A DNA stretch of 64,000 nt from Streptococcus sp. 1643 (GTDB lineage Bacteria > Bacillota > Bacilli > Lactobacillales > Streptococcaceae): contig NZ_CP040231.1 in assembly GCF_006228325.1 (NCBI RefSeq), forward strand, positions 693,001 to 757,000, in the 5' to 3' direction. The translations under genes and the position numbers were made by a program. The stretch's first letter is position 1; each line of letters begins with the position of its first letter. The notes beneath the pieces were generated by a model that searched no databases, had not been told where the DNA came from, and saw only the letters and a program-made list of their open reading frames with translations. This document shows positions 9,300-17,019 of the stretch, one piece after another.

Positions 9300-11514
9300 G
9301 AATTTCCCTATCCCCCTAATCTATCTGAGTTTTCTATTGCTCTGGCTTTACTACGCCATTTTTGGAGCGTCCTATCTCGCACTGCTAGGTTTTGTTTTTT
9401 TGCTCGTCTGTCTCTTTTTCCAATTTCCTTGGAAATCGGCTGGAAAAGTTCTAGCGATTTGTGGAGTTTTTGGATTTTGGTTTCTGTTTCAAACTTGGCA
9501 ACAAAGTCAAGCTAGTCAAAACCTAGTGGATTCTGTTGAAAGGGTACGGATTTTGCCTGACACTATTAAGGTCAATGGAGATAGTCTATCCTTTCGGGGC
9601 AAGGCTGAGGCTCACACCTTCCAAGTTTACTATAAACTCCAGTCCGAGGAAGAGAAAGAGCTCTTTCAGACCTTAACAGACCTTCATGAGATTGAACTAG
9701 AAGGAAAACTTTCGGAACCCGAAGGGCAGAGGAATTTTGGTGGCTTTAACTACCAAGCCTATCTGAAGACTCAAGGAATTTACCAAACTTTGACTATCAA
9801 GAGTATCCAGTCAATGAAACAGGTTAGCAGTTGGGATATAAGAGAAAATCTGTCTAGTTTACGTCGAAAGGCTGTAGTTTGGATTAAGACGCACTTTCCA
9901 GACCCTATGCGCAACTACATGACAGGTCTTCTTTTAGGACATTTGGACACGGACTTTGAGGAGATGAATGAGCTTTATTCCAGTCTTGGAATTATCCATC
10001 TATTTGCCTTGTCAGGTATGCAAGTGGGCTTCTTTATGGATGCCTTTAAGAAACTCCTCTTGCGATTGGGCTTGACCCAAGAGAAGTTGAAGTGGCTAAC
10101 TTATCCCTTTTCTCTTATCTATGCAGGTCTGACAGGATTTTCAGCTTCAGTCATTCGCAGTCTCTTGCAAAAGTTACTGGCCCAACATGGTATTAAGGGT
10201 TTGGATAATTTTGCCTTGACGGTCCTTGTCCTTTTTATCATTATGCCAAACTTTTTCCTAACTGCAGGAGGAGTCTTGTCCTGCGCTTATGCTTTTATCT
10301 TGACCATGACTAGCAAAGAAGGCGATGGGATCAAGGTAGTTGCCAGAGAAAGTTTGGTCATTTCTTTGGGAATATTGCCCATTCTATCCTTCTATTTTGC
10401 AGAATTTCAGCCTTGGTCTATCCTTTTGACCTTTGTCTTTTCCTTTCTGTTTGATGTGGTTTTCTTGCCGCTTTTGTCCATCTTATTCATTCTGTCTTTT
10501 ATTTACCCAGTCACTCAGTTTAACTTTGTCTTTGAGTGGTTGGAGAACATCATTCGCTTGGTATCGCAGCTGGCAAGCAGGCCTCTGGTCTTTGGTCAAC
10601 CCAACGCATGGCTGTTGATTCTACTGTTAGTTTTATTAGCCTTGGTCTATGACATGAGGAAAAACATCAAAAGACTAGCAGGATTCAGTCTCTTTATTGT
10701 GGGGCTCTTTTTCCTGACCAAACACCCACTGGAAAATGAAATCACCTTGCTGGATGTAGGGCAAGGTGAAAGCATTTTTCTACGTGATATGGCTGGTAAA
10801 ACCATTCTCATAGATGTGGGAGGTAAAGCAGAATCTGACAAGAAAATCCAAGCTTGGCAGGAAAAGGCGACGACCAGCAATGCCCAGCGTACCTTGATTC
10901 CCTATCTTAAAAGTCGAGGAGTAGATAAGATTGACCAGCTAATTTTGACCAATACAGACAAGGAACATGTTGGTGATTTGCTGGAGGTGACCAAGGCTTT
11001 CCATGTTGGGGAGATTTTAGTATCAAGAGGAAGTCTGACACAGAAGGAATTTGTAGCGGAACTAGAAGCAAGTCAAAACAAGGTACGTAGTGTGACAGCT
11101 GGGGAGAATTTCCCGATTTTTGGCAGTTACTTAGAAGTCCTATCTCCAAGGCAGATTGGAGATGAGGATCGTGATGGTTCTCTGGTTCTTTATGGAAAAC
11201 TTTTGGATAAGCACTTTCTCTTCACAGGAAATTTGAAAGAGAAGGATCTTCTAAAGCAATACCCTGACTTAGAGGTGGATGTCCTGAAAGCAGGCCAACA
11301 TGGTGCTAAAACATCATCAAATCCAACTTTCCTAGAAAAACTCAAACCAGAAATTACTCTTATTTCAGTTGGAAAGAACAATCGTGCGAAACTCCCCCAT
11401 CAGGAAACCTTGACACGACTAGAAATCATCAAGAGTAAGATTTACCGAACTGACCAGCAAGGGGCTATCCGCTTTACAGGGTGGAATAGTTGGCAGATTG
11501 AAAGTGTTCGTTAG
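9283..11514 (+). CDS. comEC: Competence DNA translocation channel ComEC
   Basis: 743 residues, usual length. N-terminal membrane segments and an extracellular domain, the central Competence domain with many helices (G-L-L-L-G-H and the L-F-A-L-S-G-M-Q-V-G motif near residue 245), and a C-terminal metallo-beta-lactamase-like domain (L-L-D-V-G-Q-G-E-S near 490) thought to degrade one strand. It moves single-stranded DNA across the membrane during transformation. Translationally overlapped with comEA. Confidence 0.95.
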   Translation: MSQWIKNFPIPLIYLSFLLLWLYYAIFGASYLALLGFVFLLVCLFFQFPWKSAGKVLAICGVFGFWFLFQTWQQSQASQNLVDSVERVRILPDTIKVNGDSLSFRGKAEAHTFQVYYKLQSEEEKELFQTLTDLHEIELEGKLSEPEGQRNFGGFNYQAYLKTQGIYQTLTIKSIQSMKQVSSWDIRENLSSLRRKAVVWIKTHFPDPMRNYMTGLLLGHLDTDFEEMNELYSSLGIIHLFALSGMQVGFFMDAFKKLLLRLGLTQEKLKWLTYPFSLIYAGLTGFSASVIRSLLQKLLAQHGIKGLDNFALTVLVLFIIMPNFFLTAGGVLSCAYAFILTMTSKEGDGIKVVARESLVISLGILPILSFYFAEFQPWSILLTFVFSFLFDVVFLPLLSILFILSFIYPVTQFNFVFEWLENIIRLVSQLASRPLVFGQPNAWLLILLLVLLALVYDMRKNIKRLAGFSLFIVGLFFLTKHPLENEITLLDVGQGESIFLRDMAGKTILIDVGGKAESDKKIQAWQEKATTSNAQRTLIPYLKSRGVDKIDQLILTNTDKEHVGDLLEVTKAFHVGEILVSRGSLTQKEFVAELEASQNKVRSVTAGENFPIFGSYLEVLSPRQIGDEDRDGSLVLYGKLLDKHFLFTGNLKEKDLLKQYPDLEVDVLKAGQHGAKTSSNPTFLEKLKPEITLISVGKNNRAKLPHQETLTRLEIIKSKIYRTDQQGAIRFTGWNSWQIESVR

Positions 11515-11557
11515 GAAGAAAAGGTGTTATATATTAGTAAAATAAACAAATAATCTG

Positions 11558-11586
11558 TTGCATAATAATGAGAAAAACGATATAAT
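11558..11586 (+). promoter_or_regulatory. Strong vegetative promoter before the bacteriocin remnant and ABC genes
   Basis: TTGCAT, exactly 17 bases, TATAAT. Still consensus-like although the first gene behind it is broken, so it probably now serves the ABC transporter pair. Confidence 0.75.
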
Positions 11587-11628
11587 GAAAGCGTCTTCAG
11601 TACTAATGATACAAATGCAATGATAACC

Positions 11629-11878
11629 ATGAAAAATCAGTAAAACCCGTTTTATTAGCTAGTTTGTTATCTGTTGGTCTTTTTCAGTCCAGTGTATCTG
11701 CTGTAACAGTCACTAAAAAATATTGGTATGATTGGAATACTATGTGGGAATATAGTACTAACTATCACAACCATCAATACATTTCTATCCCGTTATGGTC
11801 TATTCTGAGTGTAAAATTGGTTCTGGCTGGAATTACGATCGTTATGAAGTCATAAACTACTACAGCGGAAACTATTAA
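11629..11878 (+). pseudogene. Decayed bacteriocin-like gene (lactococcin 972-like)
   Basis: Read with one base restored in the A run after the ATG, the start is M-K-K-S-V-K-P-V-L-L-A-S-L-L-S-V-G-L-F followed by S-V-S-A, a good signal peptide. The mature part includes Y-S-T-N-Y-H-N-H-Q-Y, reminiscent of the Y-S-N-Y-H-H segment of lactococcin 972. A second shift near 11788 moves the frame to one ending in E-V-I-N-Y-Y-S-G-N-Y and a stop at 11878. Two frameshifts make it non-functional as written. The family call is tentative; the promoter and following ABC genes fit a bacteriocin locus. Confidence 0.55.
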
Positions 11879-11910
11879 TCGTTAAAAATTGAGAAAAATG
11901 AGGGCTGGCT

Positions 11911-12504
11911 ATGTTAACTCTTACTCATGTTACCTTAAAAACGCGACAAGTCATCTTGCAAGATGCGGATTTCACCTTTAAAAAAGGTAAGATTTATGGC
12001 CTTCTTGCTATCAATGGCTCTGGAAAGACGACCCTGTTCCGAGCTATTAGCAAGTTGCTTCCCCTTAGTAGTGGACATATCGCAGCCCCTCCTTCTTTGT
12101 TTTATTATGAGAGCGTTGAATGGCTGGATGGAAACTTAAGTGGGATGGACTACCTTCGTCTTATAAAAAACATCTGGAAGTCAGCCCTGAACTTGAGGGA
12201 TGAAATCGCCTACTGGGAAATGTCTGACTATATCAGTCTTCCCATCCGCAAGTATTCCTTAGGGATGAAGCAACGCTTGGTGATTGCTATGTATTTCCTC
12301 AGTCAGGCGAAATGCTGGCTCATGGATGAGATTACAAATGGCTTAGATGAGTATTATCGACAGAAGTTTTTTGATAGACTGGCACAAATCGATAGAAAAG
12401 AACAGCTGGTTCTTTTGAGTTCCCACTACAAAGAGGAGTTAATGGAGATTTGCGATAGCATCGTAACCATTCGTCAGGGGCAGATAGAAGAGGTTCCGTT
12501 ATGA
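11911..12504 (+). CDS. ABC transporter ATP-binding protein
   Basis: 197 residues, short for the family (about 210-230). Walker A reads A-I-N-G-S-G-K-T-T (alanine replaces the usual first glycine), the signature is Y-S-L-G-M-K-Q and Walker B is C-W-L-M-D-E. It forms a unit with the next gene (overlap ATGA) and lies behind a bacteriocin remnant, so export of or immunity to a peptide is a reasonable guess. Substrate not known. Confidence 0.85.
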   Translation: MLTLTHVTLKTRQVILQDADFTFKKGKIYGLLAINGSGKTTLFRAISKLLPLSSGHIAAPPSLFYYESVEWLDGNLSGMDYLRLIKNIWKSALNLRDEIAYWEMSDYISLPIRKYSLGMKQRLVIAMYFLSQAKCWLMDEITNGLDEYYRQKFFDRLAQIDRKEQLVLLSSHYKEELMEICDSIVTIRQGQIEEVPL

Positions 12505-13685
12505 AAGATATTAGCCTATTTTTATTAAAGAAAGTTTTCAAAAGTCGTTTAAACTGGATTATCTTACTTTTATTTGCATCTGTACTCGGTGTTACCTTTT
12601 ATTTAAATAGTCAGACTGCAAACTCACACAGCTTGGAGAGCGAGTTGGAAACCCGTCTTGTAAAAGATGAGAGAATCATCAATGAAAATGAAGCGAAGCT
12701 TTCCCAAATGTCTGACACCAGCTCGGAGGAATACCAGAGTGTTAAAAGAAATTTAGAATTGCAAAAAAATCTTTTAACGCAAGAGAAAGAAATTCTAACT
12801 TTACTAAAAGAAGGGCGCTGGAAAGAAGCCTATTATTTGCAGTGGCAAGATGAAGAGAAGAATTATGAAGTTATGTCAAATCAACCGACTTCTAGCTCTG
12901 AATTAAAAATGGCGAGCGACCGCCAACGGAAGATTTACCAAGCCCTGTATCCCTTGAACATAAAAGCACATACTTTGGAGTTTCCGACCCACGGGATTGA
13001 TCAGATTGTCTGGATTTTAGAGGCTATCATCCCAACCTTGTTTGTGATTGCTATTATTTTTATGCTAACACAACTGTTCGCAGAAAGATATCAAAATCAT
13101 CTCGATACAGCTCAGTTATATCCTTTTTCAAAAGTGACATTTGCCATGTCCTCTCTTGGAGTTGGGGTGAGTTATGTAACCGTGCTGTTTATCGGAATCT
13201 GTGGATTTTCTTTTCTAGTGGGAAGTCTGATAAGTGGTTTTGGACAGTTAGATTATCCCTACCCATTCTACAGCTTGACAAATCAAGAGGTAACTATTGG
13301 GAAGATACAAGATGTGTTACTTCCTAGCTTGCTATTAGCTTTCTTAGCCTTTATCGTCGTTGTGGAAGTCGTTTACTTGATTGCTTACTTTTTCAAGCAA
13401 AAAATGCCTGTCCTCTTTCTTTCCCTCATTGGGATTGTTGGCTTATTGTTTGGTATCCAAACGATCCAGCCTCTTCAGAGTATTGCACATCTGATTCCCT
13501 TTACTTACTTGCGTTCAGTAGAGATTTTATCTGGAAGATTACCTAAGCAGATTAATAATGTCGATCTACATTGGAGCATGGGGATGGTCTTACTTCCTTG
13601 CCTGATTATCCTTTTGTTAGTGGGGATTCTATTTATTGAAAGATGGGGAAGTTCACAGAAAAAAGAATTTTTTAATAGGTCTTAG
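12501..13685 (+). CDS. ABC-2-type transporter membrane protein
   Basis: 394 residues. One N-terminal membrane helix (about 14-32), a long hydrophilic, coiled-coil-like loop (about 40-165), then five hydrophobic segments between about 175 and 385. This layout is like ABC-2 exporters with a large external domain between helices 1 and 2. It overlaps the ATPase gene by 4 bases. No substrate can be read from the sequence. Confidence 0.75.
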   Translation: MKDISLFLLKKVFKSRLNWIILLLFASVLGVTFYLNSQTANSHSLESELETRLVKDERIINENEAKLSQMSDTSSEEYQSVKRNLELQKNLLTQEKEILTLLKEGRWKEAYYLQWQDEEKNYEVMSNQPTSSSELKMASDRQRKIYQALYPLNIKAHTLEFPTHGIDQIVWILEAIIPTLFVIAIIFMLTQLFAERYQNHLDTAQLYPFSKVTFAMSSLGVGVSYVTVLFIGICGFSFLVGSLISGFGQLDYPYPFYSLTNQEVTIGKIQDVLLPSLLLAFLAFIVVVEVVYLIAYFFKQKMPVLFLSLIGIVGLLFGIQTIQPLQSIAHLIPFTYLRSVEILSGRLPKQINNVDLHWSMGMVLLPCLIILLLVGILFIERWGSSQKKEFFNRS

Positions 13686-13720
13686 CGTCCCTATACGGAA
13701 GATGAGGAAAAAACTAACAC

Positions 13721-13752
13721 AGAGAGGGAACCGGAATGGTTCTCTCTTTTTG
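13721..13752 (+). terminator. Terminator after the ABC transporter pair
   Basis: AGAGGGAACC (13723-13732) pairs with GGTTCTCTCT (13738-13747, one G-U), followed by a short T run. Confidence 0.8.
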
Positions 13753-13806
13753 ATGCGGACATCAAGAAGAAAACAGAAAGTTTTTCGAAAAAATTGACTT
13801 TTTATC

Positions 13807-13835
13807 TTGACAAGGAATAGAAAACTTGGTATCAT
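13807..13835 (+). promoter_or_regulatory. infC operon promoter
   Basis: TTGACA, exactly 17 bases, TATCAT. It drives a leader of about 155 bases before infC. Confidence 0.75.
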
Positions 13836-13935
13836 ATAAAAGTTGAGAAAAGCAGAAGTGAGAGCTTCTCGCCTTGTGACATCAAGTTGCCTGGCCCTAC
13901 GGATGAAAAGTTTCTAAGAAACGCTATCATAACGT

Positions 13936-13973
13936 GCGGGCTTGTATCATTACGAGTCCGCTATTGTTTTTCT
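13936..13973 (+). promoter_or_regulatory. Leader terminator/attenuator upstream of infC
   Basis: GCGGGCTTGTA pairs with TACGAGTCCGC (11 pairs, two wobble) around TCAT, followed within a few bases by a T run. It lies inside the infC leader, 27 bases before the start codon. Firmicute infC-rpmI-rplT operons are autoregulated through the leader (L20), which this hairpin would suit. Confidence 0.65.
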
Positions 13974-13999
13974 CTAATAATAAAAAAGAGGTGAAAACC

Positions 14000-14521
14000 A
14001 TAGCAAAGCAAGACTTATTCATCAATGATGAAATTCGTGTACGTGAAGTTCGCTTGATCGGTCTTGAGGGAGAACAGCTAGGCATCAAGCCACTCAGTGA
14101 AGCGCAAGCATTAGCTGATAGTGCAAATGTTGACTTAGTATTGATCCAACCCCAAGCAAAGCCACCTGTTGCTAAAATTATGGACTACGGTAAGTTCAAA
14201 TTTGAGTACCAGAAAAAGCAAAAAGAACAACGTAAAAAACAAAGTGTTGTTACTGTGAAAGAAGTTCGTCTGAGTCCAACTATTGACAAGGGTGACTTTG
14301 ACACAAAACTTCGCAATGCACGCAAGTTCCTTGAAAAAGGAAATAAAGTTAAGGTATCTATCCGCTTTAAGGGTCGTATGATTACCCATAAAGAGATTGG
14401 TGCAAAAGTTTTAGCCGAGTTTGCTGAAGCAACACAAGATATTGCGATCATCGAACAACGAGCTAAGATGGATGGACGCCAAATGTTCATGCAGTTGGCG
14501 CCAGCAACTGACAAAAAATAA
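14000..14521 (+). CDS. infC: Translation initiation factor IF-3
   Basis: 173 residues if started at the ATA at 14000. The family begins close to [17 protein letters not shown], and the ribosome binding site AAAGAGGTG ends 6 bases before this ATA. The in-frame GTG at 13991 lies inside that ribosome binding site, and the further upstream start at 13934 lies in the attenuator hairpin. Rare AUU/AUA/AUC starts are known for infC and allow IF3 to repress its own synthesis. C-terminal domain residues such as R-F-K-G-R-M-I-T-H are intact. Confidence 0.9.
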   Translation: MAKQDLFINDEIRVREVRLIGLEGEQLGIKPLSEAQALADSANVDLVLIQPQAKPPVAKIMDYGKFKFEYQKKQKEQRKKQSVVTVKEVRLSPTIDKGDFDTKLRNARKFLEKGNKVKVSIRFKGRMITHKEIGAKVLAEFAEATQDIAIIEQRAKMDGRQMFMQLAPATDKK

Positions 14522-14553
14522 TTGTCAGAAAGTTAAATAAAGGAGAAAAAATC

Positions 14554-14754
14554 ATGCCAAAACAAAAAACACACCGCGCATCAGCTAAACGTTTCAAACG
14601 TACAGGTTCTGGTGGACTTAAACGTTTCCGTGCTTACACTTCTCACCGTTTCCACGGAAAAACTAAGAAACAACGTCGTCATCTTCGTAAAGCATCTATG
14701 GTGCATTCAGGAGATTTCAAACGTATCAAAGCAATGCTTACTCGCTTGAAATAA
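14554..14754 (+). CDS. rpmI: 50S ribosomal protein L35
   Basis: 66 residues, starting [15 protein letters not shown], strongly basic. Second gene of the IF3-L35-L20 operon, with AAAGGAGAAAA before its start. Confidence 0.97.
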   Translation: MPKQKTHRASAKRFKRTGSGGLKRFRAYTSHRFHGKTKKQRRHLRKASMVHSGDFKRIKAMLTRLK

Positions 14755-14805
14755 TAGCCTAACAGTAAGTAAACAATTCTAGGAAATATTTGGAGGAAAT
14801 AAAAC

Positions 14806-15165
14806 ATGGCACGTGTTAAAGGTGGCGTTGTATCACGCAAACGTCGTAAACGTATTCTTAAATTAGCAAAAGGTTACTATGGAGCTAAACACATCTTGTT
14901 CCGTACTGCAAAAGAACAAGTAATGAACTCTTACTACTATGCATACCGTGACCGTCGTCAGAAAAAACGTGACTTCCGTAAATTGTGGATCACTCGTATC
15001 AATGCGGCAGCTCGTTTGAACGGACTTTCATACTCACAATTGATGCATGGTTTGAAATTGGCTGAAATCGAAGTTAACCGTAAAATGCTTGCTGACTTGG
15101 CTGTTAACGATGCAGCAGCTTTCACAGCTCTTGCAGATGCAGCTAAAGCAAAACTTGGTAAATAA
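14806..15165 (+). CDS. rplT: 50S ribosomal protein L20
   Basis: 119 residues starting [16 protein letters not shown]. Needed for early 50S assembly and, in Firmicutes, the repressor of this operon through the leader. Followed by a strong terminator. Confidence 0.97.
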
Positions 15166-15174
15166 TGATAAACT

Positions 15175-15228
15175 GTTTCATTCTTACTCTCGTGGTTTTT
15201 ACCGCAAGAGTAGGGTGAAACTTTTTTA
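15175..15228 (+). terminator. Terminator after rplT
   Basis: GTTTCA...ACTCT pairs with AGAGT...TGAAAC across a loop near 15191-15204, then T6. Confidence 0.85.
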
Positions 15229-15299
15229 TTCTCCATAAATGATTCTCTATTTTAAAGAGTAGATGACAGATTTTTTCAAAGAAAATAGGATATTTCCTG

Positions 15300-15305
15300 T
15301 ATAAT
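15300..15305 (+). promoter_or_regulatory. -10 box before the accessory Hsp70 gene
   Basis: Perfect TATAAT 37 bases before the start. The -35 region is only TTCAAA-like with poor spacing. No CIRCE inverted repeat (TTAGCACTC-N9-GAGTGCTAA) was seen, so HrcA control is not indicated. Confidence 0.5.
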
Positions 15306-15341
15306 AGGAATATCTAAAAAAAGATTTGGAGTTAGAAGAAG

Positions 15342-17006
15342 ATGATAGTAGGTATTGATTTAGGAACGACTAATTCTTTAGTAGGGGTATACCAAGATGG
15401 CCAGGTCAAGCTGATTCCCAATGCTTTTGGTGAGTATTTAACTCCTTCTGTTGTGGCTTTAGATGACAATGATGAGATTATAGTTGGAAAAATTGCCAAG
15501 GAACGCTTGGTAACCCACCCAGATAAGACGGTTTCTCAGTTCAAGCGTTTTATGGGGACCAAGCATGAGTTGACGTTAGGAAATCGAGCATATAAGGCTG
15601 AAGAATTGAGTTCTTTTATCATTCGAAAGTTGGTAGACGATGCAGAGACCTATCTTGGAGAAAAGGTCGAGGAAGTGATTGTCAGTGTTCCAGCCTATTT
15701 CAATGATGCTCAACGCTATGCGACCAAACTAGCAGGGAAATTTGCAGGAGTTCAGATTGATCGGATTATCAATGAACCTTCCGCAGCTGCTCTTGCTAAA
15801 AAATCTATGAGCAATCAAGAAGACCAATCTTTTGTGGTTGTCGATTTTGGTGGGGGTACGCTAGATATTTCAGTTGTGGAGCTATTTGATAACATCGTCG
15901 AAATCGTGTCAATCGCAGGGGACAATCGTTTGGGAGGAGAAGACTTTACTGCGGCTATTGCTGAGGAATTTTTAGTCTCCAATCAATTAACCAAGGATAC
16001 GATTTCCCGAGAATTTTATAGCAAAACTCTGGTACAGGCTGAAAAGACTAAACTAGAACTCAATAGTAAAGAAGAAGTGAAGATGACAGTTCTGGACCAA
16101 GATCAGGAATACACTTTAGACTTGAGCTACCAGCGTTTTTATGAGCTTTGTCAACCTCTGCTAGCCCGTGTTAAGGCCGTTTTGGACCGTGCCTTGATGG
16201 ATGCGCGCTATAGCTATGTATCATCAGATAACTTTGTTCTTGTTGGGGGGACTTCGAAACTCCGCTTGGTTCAGGATTTTTTATCCTACTGTATCAATCA
16301 AGTGGTGCAGGTTTCGGATGATCCCGATCGGATGATTGCGAGAGGTTGTGCCCTTTTAGCAGGAATAAAAGAGCGGCAAGGTGAGATACGAGATTTATTA
16401 CTGTCTGATATTTGTCCTTTTACACTAGGGATTGAGATAATTGGCGACCGCTTTTCGCCGATTATTGAGCGAAATTCTACCCTCCCTGCTTCACGCATCG
16501 AGCAGTACTATACGGCTGAATTGGGACAGAGCCAAGTCAAGATAAAGGTCTATCAAGGTGAGATGATGAAGGCATCACAAAACCTGTTTCTAGGAGAATT
16601 AGAAGTTCCCGTCCCTGTGAATACTAGAGTAAATGAAAGTTTCACAGTTCGATTTACCTATGATTTAAATGGAATTTTGGATGTCGAAGTGAAAATTGAT
16701 TCAACACAGGAAGTCTTTAGCAATGTTATTCTCCAAGATAGTGTTACTCTGACAGAAAAGGAAATCAAGGCTAAGCAAGCAGAGTTGACTCGCTATAAGA
16801 TTAATGCTCAAGAAACAGAGGTTTATCGTTTCTTGATTGAAAAAGCGAATCGCGTGTACAGTATGCTCTTGGGGAGAAGAAGAGATGAGCTAATGGCTGA
16901 AACTAGACGATTTGAAGAAGAGGTCAGTCAAGCATCTGTGTATCATTTGCCAAAACTTTATCAATCATTTTCAAACTATTTAGACTTCCTAGAGCGAGGA
17001 CTGTAA
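15342..17006 (+). CDS. Accessory Hsp70 chaperone (HscC-like)
   Basis: 554 residues, shorter than DnaK (about 607) and close to HscC. The nucleotide-binding domain is complete: I-D-L-G-T-T-N-S at 5-12, V-S-V-P-A-Y-F-N-D near 115, N-E-P-S-A-A-A near 145, D-F-G-G-G-T-L-D near 168 and L-V-G-G-T-S-K near 305. A substrate-binding beta domain (about 350-470) and a shortened helical end follow. It is paired with the downstream J-domain gene 13 bases away, so this is a second Hsp70-Hsp40 system besides the housekeeping DnaK, which is not in this window. The substrate is unknown. Confidence 0.85.
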   Translation: MIVGIDLGTTNSLVGVYQDGQVKLIPNAFGEYLTPSVVALDDNDEIIVGKIAKERLVTHPDKTVSQFKRFMGTKHELTLGNRAYKAEELSSFIIRKLVDDAETYLGEKVEEVIVSVPAYFNDAQRYATKLAGKFAGVQIDRIINEPSAAALAKKSMSNQEDQSFVVVDFGGGTLDISVVELFDNIVEIVSIAGDNRLGGEDFTAAIAEEFLVSNQLTKDTISREFYSKTLVQAEKTKLELNSKEEVKMTVLDQDQEYTLDLSYQRFYELCQPLLARVKAVLDRALMDARYSYVSSDNFVLVGGTSKLRLVQDFLSYCINQVVQVSDDPDRMIARGCALLAGIKERQGEIRDLLLSDICPFTLGIEIIGDRFSPIIERNSTLPASRIEQYYTAELGQSQVKIKVYQGEMMKASQNLFLGELEVPVPVNTRVNESFTVRFTYDLNGILDVEVKIDSTQEVFSNVILQDSVTLTEKEIKAKQAELTRYKINAQETEVYRFLIEKANRVYSMLLGRRRDELMAETRRFEEEVSQASVYHLPKLYQSFSNYLDFLERGL

Positions 17007-17019
17007 AAGAGGAGACCTT

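Noticed and set aside
15229..15341. CIRCE element before the accessory Hsp70
   Set aside because: No TTAGCACTC/GAGTGCTAA inverted repeat is present.
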